IMG/VR virus record: IMGVR_UViG_3300050821_006606
Coordinates: 1-64,000 of that record
Source of the DNA: a virus
Length of the DNA: 64,000 nucleotides
Strand: one strand, 5' to 3'
Part shown: positions 1-8,470 of the stretch, in pieces
How the letters are laid out: every line of letters starts with the position of its first letter
Numbering within the stretch: position 1 is the first letter of the stretch
Made by a program: the position numbers and the translations under genes
The notes under the pieces: model-generated
Databases searched by the model: none
Seen by the model: the letters and a program-made list of their open reading frames with translations, nothing else
What the model was told of the DNA's origin: nothing

Positions 1-343
1 CTCCGGCTTCCGGTGTGTAGACGAACGCACCATTCACGGGCACGGTCACATTGGCGGGCGCGATGTCCCATGTGTTCGTGCCGTCGTAAAGCTGAAGAAA
101 GACTGTGTGAGGAACAGTATCGTTGTTGTAGAGACGGACCTCTTTCACTTGTCTCTGGAACGTCGCTATTGGCGCGGCGACCACGGTGACCGCCGATGTT
201 CCATTCGATTTTATATTTGTATTACCCAGCGTGAATGTGCCGGTTCCACTGTCAGCCCAAGCGGTTGTAATGTCGCAATCAGTCGTGGTCTTGGCTTCGC
301 CAAGGACGATTTGAAGGAGCTTGGAAGTGGTATCGAGGTTCAA
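1..343 (-). CDS. Virion-associated hypothetical protein (3' part outside window)
   Basis: An open frame of 114 codons runs off the left edge. The likely start is a TTG at 343 with a GGGGA Shine-Dalgarno about 8 nt upstream; no ATG exists in this frame after the last stop. The stop of the upstream gene lies directly before it. The translation is rich in T, N, G and V, with stretches such as LYNNDTVPHTVFLQLYDG and DIAPANVTVPVNGAF, which look like a beta-sandwich of the kind seen in small phage tail or fibre-tip proteins. It is the last visible gene of the virion operon. The C-terminus is missing, so the function stays open. Confidence 0.7.
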   Translation of the reverse strand, partial: MNLDTTSKLLQIVLGEAKTTTDCDITTAWADSGTGTFTLGNTNIKSNGTSAVTVVAAPIATFQRQVKEVRLYNNDTVPHTVFLQLYDGTNTWDIAPANVTVPVNGAFVYTPEAG

Positions 344-344
344 A

Positions 345-842
345 TCACATTCCCCAGAAGGCGACTGTCTCGATCAAAGCCAAGCCAGCACCGGATGTCC
401 CGCCACCACCACCTCCTGATGCGCTCAATGTCCGGGTCGTGCTGTCGAGAACTAGACCGGGACCGACATTGATGGCTCCGGCCGGAGCGGAACCGAGTGA
501 GGCATTGCCCGCCAGAGTTTGGGCCGGCAGGCTCACGGCTGCCAGTGTGCCGTTTTGGAAGGACAGGGACGAGAGATCAACGGTCTGTGGCGTCGGCTGC
601 GCTTCCGTGGTCTGGCTGTTGCCCAAGAGCGTCTTCGGTGGGCTGTTGGCGATCGAGAGCGTCGATCCCGAGTCCAACGCGCCTGTCGTCAGAATGCTCC
701 CGCCGGCCACGGTGATCGGCTTGGCGAGTTTGCCTGATAGGCTGCTGAGGCTGTCGAAAAACCGATACCAAGTCCTCTGGAATGCACCTTTGGAATCGAG
801 CGCGACCTCCTTCGGCGTGATAATGTTGGGAGTTTGCGCCAT
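345..842 (-). CDS. Hypothetical tail-region protein
   Basis: 165 residues. The N-terminal stretch (about 1-40, with SKGAFQRTWYRFFDSLSSL) resembles a short amphipathic attachment segment seen in phage fibre-region proteins. The middle (about 45-130) is Ser/Thr/Ala/Leu-rich and repetitive. The end (about 140-165) is Gly-rich and then hydrophobic. Its ATG overlaps the stop of the cupin gene by one base (TGATG), which implies translational coupling. Probably a virion attachment or fibre accessory protein; this is inferred only from composition and position. Confidence 0.75.
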   Translation of the reverse strand: MAQTPNIITPKEVALDSKGAFQRTWYRFFDSLSSLSGKLAKPITVAGGSILTTGALDSGSTLSIANSPPKTLLGNSQTTEAQPTPQTVDLSSLSFQNGTLAAVSLPAQTLAGNASLGSAPAGAINVGPGLVLDSTTRTLSASGGGGGGTSGAGLALIETVAFWGM

Positions 843-1249
843 CAGGGTCTCGCTAGGATCACTTCATCGACCTTTTCAGGGTCGGTTTCGTCGGTCGGAT
901 GGATGCAATACAGGACACAATCAGTGATCGCACGAAACGTGTGCTCCTGGCCTGCCCGGACGATGAATGGTGTATCTCCCATGATCAGTGTTTCGGTCCC
1001 ATCGATTTTCAGGCGGCCAACGCCTTGGGAGAGTATCGACAGGTGGTCATAAGAATGCTCGTGAGAGACCAGCATGTAGCCAGCCTCGATCGACATCTTC
1101 TTGCCGTAGATGCCCTTTCCCTGGTCCTGGCCGACAAACAGATGCTGGATTTTCTCCGCTGGGATGACATCCCCAAACGGCTTGTAGACATGCTTTTCAT
1201 CGGTGAACCGCTCGGCGATCGCCTCTTCTCGTGAACGTAATTCCGACAT
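842..1249 (-). CDS. Cupin-fold protein
   Basis: 135 residues from the ATG at 1249, which has an AGGAG site 7 nt upstream and overlaps the preceding stop (TGATG); an in-frame start six codons earlier is less likely. The centre carries cupin motif 1 (HEH at 63-65 with H69 a little further on), and motif 2 (G..PF.V.AGQEH, H103) follows, giving a His-based metal site in a jelly-roll. Single-domain cupins bind Fe, Mn or Zn and act as small dioxygenases, isomerases or sensors; the substrate cannot be told. It lies directly downstream of a 2-oxoglutarate oxygenase-like gene, so both may modify the same virion or host target. Confidence 0.82.
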   Translation of the reverse strand: MSELRSREEAIAERFTDEKHVYKPFGDVIPAEKIQHLFVGQDQGKGIYGKKMSIEAGYMLVSHEHSYDHLSILSQGVGRLKIDGTETLIMGDTPFIVRAGQEHTFRAITDCVLYCIHPTDETDPEKVDEVILARP

Positions 1250-1806
1250 CACCTTCTCCTGAAGCACAGAATTAAGACGATGCGCTCCGATTCCCCTTCG
1301 TTGCGCACGGAATGAGGTAGCAGATTATCGTGCATCCAGCCCTCGCCGGGCTTCCAGACCATCTCCTCGTCCTCGACGGTGTTGATGCACCGATCGTTGC
1401 CGCGGAGCACTACCCACACTTTCTGGTCGTAGTGCTCGCTATGCCAGGTGCCGCGATCGGTGTGCTCGTAAACCTGTTTGCCACCTGGGATCCGGGTTAT
1501 GAGGATGCCGCCGAGCTTCAAATCGCCTTCGAGAGCGTCCATCACCTCCATGGTGAGGTCCATCAGAGCCGGAAGATGAGCGGCGGCCGGCCACCAGATT
1601 GACCGGTGCGGCGCGGTCATGAATCCCGGTTGGCGCATCGCCTCTTCGGAGGCGTACCGAATCCATATGTCTGAAGCTTCTCGATGCGGTGAATTGCCAG
1701 CCGTCCGCTCTTTCCGCTGATCCCAGAGTTGCGGATTGTCATCGAGATCGCAAAGCAGCGGTTCGACATCGAGATTTTCGGCGATCTTGGTGAAGTGCGA
1801 ACTCAT
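1249..1806 (-). CDS. Aspartyl/asparaginyl beta-hydroxylase-like 2OG-Fe(II) oxygenase
   Basis: 185 residues. The C-terminal half matches the Asp/Asn beta-hydroxylase fold: an ITRIPGG strand, the H115-x-D117 motif in YEHTDRG, then a distal H165 in LLPHSVRN and R175 in SERIVLIL, which would bind 2-oxoglutarate. All three iron ligands are present, so it should be active. Known relatives hydroxylate Asp or Asn side chains, and related phage enzymes hydroxylate free or protein-bound amino acids. It overlaps its neighbours by 4 nt (ATGA) and 1 nt, so it is co-translated with the cupin inside the tail operon. A role in modifying virion proteins is inference. Confidence 0.85.
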   Translation of the reverse strand: MSSHFTKIAENLDVEPLLCDLDDNPQLWDQRKERTAGNSPHREASDIWIRYASEEAMRQPGFMTAPHRSIWWPAAAHLPALMDLTMEVMDALEGDLKLGGILITRIPGGKQVYEHTDRGTWHSEHYDQKVWVVLRGNDRCINTVEDEEMVWKPGEGWMHDNLLPHSVRNEGESERIVLILCFRRR

Positions 1807-2039
1807 CTGGGCGGTTGCTCAAGTTGGCGGATGGTCACATCGCATATCTGTAGCGTCGTCGGATCATCGGGCTCAGCATTGGAGTAGCGGACAAATCTTC
1901 CCTCATCACGAAGAATGGCAAACGTGATCGCGTCGACCCACCACTCGCTCGGCCGAGGATCACGCTCCATGATCCCTCGAATGAAGGCTTTCAGCGTGGG
2001 CGTCGGTTCACTGAAAAAGTGGTCATAACTGAACTTCAT
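1803..2039 (-). CDS. Small hypothetical protein
   Basis: 78 residues, start ATG overlapping the upstream stop by 4 nt (ATGA), end overlapping the hydroxylase start the same way. No recognised motif. The sequence has an amphipathic N-terminal helix (FIRGIMERD) and a WWVDAITFAI core. The coupling says it belongs to the tail operon and may serve the hydroxylase or the gp10-like protein. Confidence 0.75.
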   Translation of the reverse strand: MKFSYDHFFSEPTPTLKAFIRGIMERDPRPSEWWVDAITFAILRDEGRFVRYSNAEPDDPTTLQICDVTIRQLEQPPR

Positions 2040-3406
2040 GCTGCATCGACCTCCGCATCAAGGATAGCGACCACGAACGGATCAGTGGATGAAAGCTCGA
2101 AAATCCGGTCGCTTCCAGCCCAACGGCGGGTCATCCCCAGTCTATTGGCCTTGATGGTGAAAGCGGTCTGACCCTTTGCGCCGACCGGTATAATTCTCGG
2201 GTCACTGAACGTCCAGCCACCGTCATCGCTCCATCGAAGCACGAGTTGCGGCGTGAACCCGTCAGCCATCCCGATGCCGGTCTCCATGCTGACCGCGAGA
2301 TAGTTGAATTTCACCGCCGTCATCGTCGCTTTGGGCAACGCGCGCCACCGGCGGACCCATTTCCGCTTGGTCCCGTTGTCCAGGAGTTGCGCCGGATTGA
2401 ACTGGTAGAGATTGCCCGTGAGATAATCTCCGAGCACGCCCTGGCCGGACGGGTAAGGAGTGAAGCTCTGGGTGCTTGAAGTTGTTCCCGGCGGATTGGT
2501 CGCACCATCGGCCAGTGAACCGCCAGAGACGAAGAACTGCCCTCCTCGGCCGTTGTTCGCAGCAAACGTGTCGGCAATCGCACTCGTTCTGGTCAAAAAG
2601 ACCGGCGGCGACACCTGGAACGGATTTTGGCCATTGGCTCCAAGGTTCTGTGCGCCTCCGTTATAGGAGATGAAGTTCCGCCGGTTCGAGGCCGCGGTGA
2701 AATCGACAAAGCCGCTGGTTGGTCCAAACCACAAATCGGCCAACGTCAGGTCCGTCGGTGCCGGCGGTGCGACATTCAGCGCGACGGCTATCGAAAGCAC
2801 GATGTTCGGGATGTGCGGCCCGTAATCGAAGGGTGTCGCGATCTGGAGCACAGTGAATGCCCAGATATTCGCCACGTAAGAGTTGAAATCCGCGCCGCCG
2901 ACACAGTTGGCGCCGCCGATATTATCTCCTCCGCTGAAACCACCCTGAACCCATTCGGCGATACTCACACCCAGGCGACCGACACCGGACTGAGCTTCCT
3001 GGCTGAAGATATCGCCACCGACGACCTTGGATTCGAAATAATAGTTTCCCGAATTATACCCATCGAGCGTTTGGACCAGCCCGTTGGTCACCGGATTGGC
3101 GACGGACAGATTGCCGCCCGAGAGGGAGACAGATCCTTGGATGGTCGAAGGATCGAATGTGGTGAAACCACCTCCGGAATGCGGCCAACCCGCCGTATAG
3201 CCGGCGGGAACGGAATAAGCGAACGATGACGCGCCGAAGTTGAATGTCTGGCTGATATCACCAGTGCCACCGGCTGTCGGATACATCGTATCACCGAGAG
3301 TGGCCGATATATCAATTCCACCGACCAGCGTCGTGGGATTGGCTGAGGAATTGTTGTTCCATATCCCACCGTTTTGGCGGAACCAGATGTAGGATTTCGC
3401 GGTCAT
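2036..3406 (-). CDS. gp10-like tail accessory protein, C-terminal module with SPRY-like domain
   Basis: 456 residues. The last 130 (from GNLYQFNPAQLLDNG through LRWSDDGGWTFSDPR and GSDRIFELSSTDP) match the C-terminal end of P22 gp10-type packaged-DNA stabilisation proteins. The first 320 residues instead look like a SPRY/concanavalin-like sheet (GNYYFESKVVGG, GRLGVSIAEW). The start lies one base after the stop of the preceding gene (TGAGATG), and that gene holds the N-terminal part of a gp10. The two together therefore seem to make one gp10 equivalent in two chains. gp10 plugs the portal-tail channel after DNA packaging. See the finding on the split. Confidence 0.75.
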   Translation of the reverse strand: MTAKSYIWFRQNGGIWNNNSSANPTTLVGGIDISATLGDTMYPTAGGTGDISQTFNFGASSFAYSVPAGYTAGWPHSGGGFTTFDPSTIQGSVSLSGGNLSVANPVTNGLVQTLDGYNSGNYYFESKVVGGDIFSQEAQSGVGRLGVSIAEWVQGGFSGGDNIGGANCVGGADFNSYVANIWAFTVLQIATPFDYGPHIPNIVLSIAVALNVAPPAPTDLTLADLWFGPTSGFVDFTAASNRRNFISYNGGAQNLGANGQNPFQVSPPVFLTRTSAIADTFAANNGRGGQFFVSGGSLADGATNPPGTTSSTQSFTPYPSGQGVLGDYLTGNLYQFNPAQLLDNGTKRKWVRRWRALPKATMTAVKFNYLAVSMETGIGMADGFTPQLVLRWSDDGGWTFSDPRIIPVGAKGQTAFTIKANRLGMTRRWAGSDRIFELSSTDPFVVAILDAEVDAA

Positions 3407-3407
3407 C

Positions 3408-5720
3408 TCAGGTCACCGACTTCAGATGCCAGGGTTGGGTAGCGGACGCCGCGATCGGATTGGTCGATGACCAGGTGAGTGAAACGGCAGTCAATTGCTG
3501 TTCTACCAGAGCGCCGCTGATGATGGTGTTCGCCCAGACCTGGATTTGGTTAGTGGCGGTATCGACTGAAATCAACAAATTTACCCATGCTGACCATGTT
3601 GCGAAGTCATAGGTGGCACTCAGGATCGCCGCGTTGCTCGCGTCCCAGAGTTTGATGGTGATCTGCGGCGACCCGTTCGTATCGTTTTGGACTTCGATGA
3701 AAACGCCCGGATTGGTCGTGCCATGGCTATCATCGGTCTGGTTGGAGAAGATCATCTCCGATCCGGTGGTATCCGGGATGAATATCCATGTGCTGAAAAC
3801 GAACGAAGAGAATGATAGCGGCAAGCCATTCAGCCCTGAGGCTGTCTGTAGAAGTGTCGGCGGCGGATCAGTCACCGAGAGCGCCTGGTAATTCTGCGTA
3901 TTGTTGACCGCCTGTGACGAAGCTTCCCATGGCGTAAACGCGTTACCCCAATGGCGGTTGAGATCGCCGTTATCGAAGGCCGCCAATTGATGCCACAATG
4001 GGTAACCAACCATGGCCGAGGCAGTCTTGTCGTAAACCCAGGTCTTGTTTGCCTGCGGGAAGGTCAGCACGTAGTAAACATGCGAGCCTTCTTGGCGGGC
4101 ATAGGCGATCGCATCGCCTAGGTTAGCGTAAGTGCCGAATTCCGCCACCAGAGCCTGCGTCGAGATCGGCACCGGATTGTAGCCCGAGGCCATGACAACA
4201 ACGCCTTGGCCTTGTTCATTGCGGGATAGCCAGATCAGTTCCTGGTCGGCGACCGCCACCGAGAAGGGCGCGATGCAACCCCACTCGATATGGACGCTGG
4301 TGATCGGCCCAAAGGCGAAGTTCGCACTGCCTTCGTCGATCCAGACCTCGGTGTTGTTTTGCTTGAGGATATACGCCTCGTCATGGATCACCGCGATGCT
4401 GACGCAGAAATCAGGCGACTGATCGGCCACGCCGAAGCTCAGCGGATCCCATGTGCCGAGGTCGAGTTCATCGGATTGAGCGATTTCCTGCTGGTTCAGA
4501 AAGACCAAGAGGCCGAAGCCGTCACTGATATCGCCCTTCACCGGATTTGAAAACGGCACGGTAATCGGCACAAGACCGACATACGAGCCGAAAGATGGCG
4601 ATGTGACCACCAACCCTGAACCAGAGCCCGATGTCGATTTCTGGGTGAATTCGGACGTGGGCGAGTCGATCGCGCCGGGCTGTGTGATCGAAAACCCGGT
4701 GACAGTGCCGTTCTGGCCGATGCCGGTGACGAGATAGAGGGCATCCGTGGTGCCGCCCTGAATCACGCCGACCGCGCCGACCACATAGCCGCTGCCGCCG
4801 TTGTCGACCGTCGCTGATGAGATCGGGCCGGAAGCCGCGACAATGTTCACAGTGAAGCCCGAGCCGACATTGACCGGAATGCCCGGTTGATTGAGCGTGG
4901 CCGCGCCAACGACTGTGGCATACGCGGTGCCGGGATTGAGGATTCTGAAGCCGGTGACTGAGCCGCCGCCGCCAGTGGTCGTCACTCGATAGACAGCGTT
5001 CCGACTGCCGACGTTGATGATCCCTGTGTCGTTCACCGCATAGCCAGAACCGCCAGCGTCGACACTGGCGCTGGTGATCTGCCCATTCGCCACACTTCCG
5101 ATTGTGATCGTCAGCCCATGGCCGCTGCCCGCCTGCGGCTGAATGTCCGAGACCGCGACATTACTCGCCGTTGTGTAAGTCGTCCCTGGATATGTCAGTT
5201 GGAACGAAGTGACCGGGCTTGATGCAAGCGAAGTGATCGTGATGACCGGATAGACTGTTTGCGTTCCCGAGACCGATTGAAGCTGAACCGTGTCACCGAC
5301 CTGATAGAGACCGCCTCCGGTGGTCACAGTCCCGCCGGTCAATGGCAGGCCACCCGGGACAATCCAGGCACCGACACCATCGACGATGCACATTTGCTTG
5401 GTATTCTGGAACATCGAGACCGGCGTGCTCTGGGCGCCAATCGTGCCCAGGAACGTCACCACGCCAGCCGGAGTAACGCTGTAGACCCCAGAGCCGGAGA
5501 CCACATAGAGCAAGCCCAGAAGCGGCAGCAGGCCCCTGATCGGCCCAGAGCCGACCGTGTAGAGCAAATCCAGCCCAGAGGCCAGGAACAGGAACCCAGG
5601 AACCTTCCCGTCCTTCGTCTCCAAAATTTCCGTTACCAAATTGATCGAAGTATTGTCCGCGGCATTCCGCGAACGCTGCGTTGAAAAGCCGCCAATGATA
5701 GGGGATTTGGCTATCGGCAT
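3408..5720 (-). CDS. gp10-like tail accessory protein, N-terminal module with repeat insertion and LamG-like end
   Basis: 770 residues. Residues 1-120 (INLVTEILETKDGK, IRGLLPLLGLLYVVSGSGVY, PVSMFQNTKQMCIVDG) match the N-terminus of P22 gp10-like stabilisation proteins. Residues about 126-377 are three copies of an 80-85 residue GGSGY-type beta repeat not expected in gp10. Residues about 378-590 return to the gp10 beta-propeller (LVFLNQQEIAQSDELDLGTW, AYILKQNNTEVW). The final 150 look like a LamG/concanavalin sandwich. The ATG overlaps the upstream stop (TGATG). The protein should sit at the head-tail junction, with the added domains perhaps exposed for glycan binding. Confidence 0.8.
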   Translation of the reverse strand: MPIAKSPIIGGFSTQRSRNAADNTSINLVTEILETKDGKVPGFLFLASGLDLLYTVGSGPIRGLLPLLGLLYVVSGSGVYSVTPAGVVTFLGTIGAQSTPVSMFQNTKQMCIVDGVGAWIVPGGLPLTGGTVTTGGGLYQVGDTVQLQSVSGTQTVYPVITITSLASSPVTSFQLTYPGTTYTTASNVAVSDIQPQAGSGHGLTITIGSVANGQITSASVDAGGSGYAVNDTGIINVGSRNAVYRVTTTGGGGSVTGFRILNPGTAYATVVGAATLNQPGIPVNVGSGFTVNIVAASGPISSATVDNGGSGYVVGAVGVIQGGTTDALYLVTGIGQNGTVTGFSITQPGAIDSPTSEFTQKSTSGSGSGLVVTSPSFGSYVGLVPITVPFSNPVKGDISDGFGLLVFLNQQEIAQSDELDLGTWDPLSFGVADQSPDFCVSIAVIHDEAYILKQNNTEVWIDEGSANFAFGPITSVHIEWGCIAPFSVAVADQELIWLSRNEQGQGVVVMASGYNPVPISTQALVAEFGTYANLGDAIAYARQEGSHVYYVLTFPQANKTWVYDKTASAMVGYPLWHQLAAFDNGDLNRHWGNAFTPWEASSQAVNNTQNYQALSVTDPPPTLLQTASGLNGLPLSFSSFVFSTWIFIPDTTGSEMIFSNQTDDSHGTTNPGVFIEVQNDTNGSPQITIKLWDASNAAILSATYDFATWSAWVNLLISVDTATNQIQVWANTIISGALVEQQLTAVSLTWSSTNPIAASATQPWHLKSVT

Positions 5721-6373
5721 CAGGCGCTCGACCTCTGGGGCATGACCACGACATAGCCGCGCCGCTCAAGCTCCTCAATCAACTCTTCATCTGGCGCAAA
5801 GCGCACCACATGGCCTTTGGTGCGCCGATTATCGACCTGTTGCTGAGCCGTCGCCCAACGGCAGTTTCCAGGCTCGTAATTGCCTCGATTGTCCGGATAT
5901 CGGTCGAGCGTCATCCCTTCTGGCGCCTCGCCCATATCGGCCAGAAAATTTTCGAATTTTGACCAGCGTTCGCACACCGTAATGCCACGGGAAACATAAT
6001 ACTTATTTGCGCCCGAGATCGATCCATTGCAACGACGGCGCATCGCCTCCCAAGAGGAATATGTCCTGGATCGGATCACCTTGCCGTCGATATTGGCCGT
6101 ATGGCCATGTTTCCGTCCGTTAGCTCCTGAGACTGGCGATTGCCGAATAGCCGTATGGCCGTGCGTTGTCCTGGCTTTGGCGATCGCCGCACCTTTGGTG
6201 CATCCACACGAGACGGATAATCCATCCCGCAATGTTCGAGCGACGACCGGGCGCTCTGTGCCACAATCGCACACACACCAATATACGCGATGTTTGTTTT
6301 TGTTCCTTTCGATTTCTCGTTCGACGTACCAACTTCCAAATTTTCTGCCGGCCAAATCCTTGAGTTCAAGCAT
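5720..6373 (-). CDS. HNH-type homing endonuclease-like protein
   Basis: 217 residues from ATG 6373; an ATG at 6445 would add 24 residues that do not fit the family start (LKDLAGRKFGSWYVERE). Residues about 29-58 form a zinc-binding lobe (CVCDCG..SCGC). The C-terminal part, with FENFLADMGEAPEGMTLDR and NYEPGNCRWAT, matches phage HNH-like endonucleases of the homing type. It is wedged between the gp4-like and gp10-like genes, an arrangement typical of a free-standing homing endonuclease inserted in a virion operon. There is a 75 nt gap upstream if the shorter start is right. Confidence 0.82.
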   Translation of the reverse strand: MLELKDLAGRKFGSWYVEREIERNKNKHRVYWCVCDCGTERPVVARTLRDGLSVSCGCTKGAAIAKARTTHGHTAIRQSPVSGANGRKHGHTANIDGKVIRSRTYSSWEAMRRRCNGSISGANKYYVSRGITVCERWSKFENFLADMGEAPEGMTLDRYPDNRGNYEPGNCRWATAQQQVDNRRTKGHVVRFAPDEELIEELERRGYVVVMPQRSSA

Positions 6374-6448
6374 CGTCTGATTTCCCACTGTGTTGCGGGA
6401 GACATTATACGAAACGCTGAGTGGAAAATCAACAATAATAGGCATTTC

Positions 6449-7195
6449 CTAGGTATTCCGCCCGGAGCCGCGGTCCGAATAGATGTTGTAAACCTGATTT
6501 CCTCTTGAGATCAGTTCTGGATCGAAGACTGCTACTTGGGAACGCATGTTATTTCTCTTTATTGCCCCCTTTGTATTCATGGCCTCAGCAATAATCAACG
6601 GATCTATTTGGGCGCTGGTGAAGTATGGTTTCGCAATCACCGCGAGATTTGTGACAATCGCCCGCTTGTAACCCGGCGGCAGGGAAAACGGCGAATTCAA
6701 CGAAGCAAAATCGCCGAGTTGTAGATAGGACATGAACGAGCACGTGTAGCCGATATTCGGCGTCGGCCAGATGTTGATGAACCCCAGAGGATATTGCGGG
6801 TCATACCAGAGATGATCGGGCAGATCGCTGTTGGCGACGGCAGTGGTCTGAATGTTCCACGTTTGGTTGTCGACGACATCCATGCCGTAGCGGTTGAGAT
6901 TGGTGTCCAGCAAATAGGCCGCGCCGGGCGCGTCGCTCACCCGAAGTGGGCGCTGACCGACAATATCGGGATTCAACGCGGCCGGCCCTATCGAGTATCG
7001 AAACTTCCCTGGGACGAGCGTGAAAGTCTGCGTGATCCAATCGTAGCAGGCCAGACTTTCGTTCGACCACACGTCCATGAGATCATTGAGCGTCGACAGC
7101 ATCCGCTCTGCATCGGCATCCGAGAGCGGGCTCCCTGGGTCATAGACGCCAAGTAGTTGCAGGCTGTCGGTGATAACATCGAGGGCTGTCGTCAT
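6449..7195 (-). CDS. P22 gp4-like tail accessory / head completion protein
   Basis: 248 residues with the family pattern: an N-terminal helical bundle (VITDSLQLLGVYDPGSPLSD, MLSTLNDLMDVWSNE), then FTLVPGKFRYSIGP and RPLRV, and a long C-terminal alpha-helical region. In P22, gp4 binds the portal ring first and receives gp10. Here it lies just upstream of the gp10-like pair, in the same order as in P22, although an HNH gene separates them. A 74 nt gap precedes the start. Confidence 0.88.
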   Translation of the reverse strand: MTTALDVITDSLQLLGVYDPGSPLSDADAERMLSTLNDLMDVWSNESLACYDWITQTFTLVPGKFRYSIGPAALNPDIVGQRPLRVSDAPGAAYLLDTNLNRYGMDVVDNQTWNIQTTAVANSDLPDHLWYDPQYPLGFINIWPTPNIGYTCSFMSYLQLGDFASLNSPFSLPPGYKRAIVTNLAVIAKPYFTSAQIDPLIIAEAMNTKGAIKRNNMRSQVAVFDPELISRGNQVYNIYSDRGSGRNT

Positions 7196-7269
7196 CGGGT
7201 GATTCCCAGCGAAGATGGAAGCACCCGCGGAGGCCCGTCGCGGTTCGGATAGCTGACCTTACCGAAAGA

Positions 7270-8034
7270 TCACTCGATTTGGCCAGCCTCCTCCAGCATA
7301 GCGGCGACATCATTGCTGGCGATCGCTTCTTTCAGAGCCTTTTTGCGCGCCCACATGGCCCTCATGCGCTCGCTCACGGCTTGCCTCTGCGCGGCAGTCA
7401 TCTTGAGATTGGGCTTCTTGGGTTTCTGCTGCTTGCCGGGATAGAGCGGCTTGGTGGGAATCGATTTGTCCGCCTCCAAAGCTGCGATCTTCGCTTTGAG
7501 CATCTCGATTTCGAGTTGCTCCGGCGTCTTCTCTTCGCGCTCGGCGGCCACTTCAGTCACGATGCGGACGCCTTCGACGATATCCTCCTTCGATGGAGCC
7601 GGAAGATCGTCCATCCGCACGCCGGCGGCGATGAGTGCCTCACGTTCTTCCTGTTCGTTGTTGACCAGCTTTCCGCCGGCCCACTTCGGATACTGGATCG
7701 GCACGTAATTGGTGATCATGGGAGATGCATCGGCGACCGCGCGAGCGAATGCTCCAGCGTCAGATTTGCCGATTGTCTGGTAGCCCTGAGATTTGTGGTA
7801 TTCCTCCTGCTGCGCGTCGTGAACGAGCACGTCAGGGAAGCGAATTGACTTTCCGCCGGTGTAGATCAGGCGCCCGGTCGGCTTGCCGGTCTGCGGATCG
7901 ATCACCTTGATTTCTTGATCCGGCACGCCTGGCTGAAAGCCCGGATGCTTCATGTGCTTCGGATACTCGTTGAACGTCTTCACGGGCGGAGGCTCCCGAT
8001 ACATTCCCTTGCCGGGCTCAAGCAGGATAGCCAT
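7270..8034 (-). CDS. Hypothetical head-region protein with basic coiled-coil C-terminus
   Basis: 254 residues starting at the ATG coupled to the previous stop (ATGA); a TTG 13 codons upstream is possible but lies inside the preceding gene. The N-terminal half contains KVIDPQTGKPTGRLIYTGG. Residues about 145-200 form a Glu/Ala/Leu-rich coiled coil. The end is strongly basic (KQQKPKKPNLKMTAAQRQ and ERMRAMWARKKALKE) with a nuclease- or nucleic-acid-binding appearance. No family recognised. Confidence 0.78.
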   Translation of the reverse strand: MAILLEPGKGMYREPPPVKTFNEYPKHMKHPGFQPGVPDQEIKVIDPQTGKPTGRLIYTGGKSIRFPDVLVHDAQQEEYHKSQGYQTIGKSDAGAFARAVADASPMITNYVPIQYPKWAGGKLVNNEQEEREALIAAGVRMDDLPAPSKEDIVEGVRIVTEVAAEREEKTPEQLEIEMLKAKIAALEADKSIPTKPLYPGKQQKPKKPNLKMTAAQRQAVSERMRAMWARKKALKEAIASNDVAAMLEEAGQIE

Positions 8035-8213
8035 CAGGGCGACGCCTTTCTCAGCCGCTGAAGTGCAGCCCAATTAAAATCATCGGGTGTGAAGGACTTA
8101 ACCACTTCAGCCGAAATAGCATCGGCCAAATCGGTATCCATCTCTTTGCCGCTATTGCGTGGGTCACACCAACCGCGTGCGACGGCTTGTCGGACTTGCT
8201 CTTCCAAAGTCAT
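8034..8213 (-). CDS. Small acidic hypothetical protein, 59 aa
   Basis: A 59-codon gene with ATG at 8213 overlapping the upstream stop (ATGA) and a stop overlapping the next ATG (ATGA). It begins MTLEEQVRQAVARGWCDP and ends WAALQRLRKASP. The double coupling and fully continuous operon context make it convincing despite its length. Function unknown. Confidence 0.78.
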   Translation of the reverse strand: MTLEEQVRQAVARGWCDPRNSGKEMDTDLADAISAEVVKSFTPDDFNWAALQRLRKASP

Positions 8214-8470
8214 GTTTTCCTCCGAATAACACGGGTTAGATGGTCCCGCTGCTCCTTGGCATGAGCCTTCACGTGGCCCATGAGGTGCGGGTCTTTCTTG
8301 ATTTCCTCGGCCCGCTTCAGCGTGTCAAGAGCCGACTCGGCCTTGTACCGCATCTCCTCGGCCGAGGAAGCCGTATGCATCGTTCCCGGCATTGGAGCGG
8401 GTGCCGGCGTCTTCTTTGGTGCCTCGCGCTTCCGGGTCGGTGGCGTGCGGTTCTTGATCGGCGGTTTCAT
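8210..8470 (-). CDS. Basic hypothetical protein
   Basis: 86 residues, Pro/Lys/Arg-rich in the first 30 (KNRTPPTRKREAPKKTPAP), then a helical stretch (ALDTLKRAEEIKKDPHLMG) and a basic end. Coupled by 4 nt overlaps to both neighbours. The charge suggests a DNA- or RNA-binding or capsid-lumen protein, but no family is recognised. Confidence 0.75.
   Translation of the reverse strand: MKPPIKNRTPPTRKREAPKKTPAPAPMPGTMHTASSAEEMRYKAESALDTLKRAEEIKKDPHLMGHVKAHAKEQRDHLTRVIRRKT

Noticed and set aside
3401-3412. Programmed frameshift joining the two gp10-like genes
   Set aside because: No slippery run is seen at the junction (ACCTGAGATG); a normal stop plus restart explains it better.
7196-7269. Possible gene or promoter in the gap before gp4-like gene
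   Set aside because: No frame over 20 codons with a ribosome site and no recognisable promoter pair.
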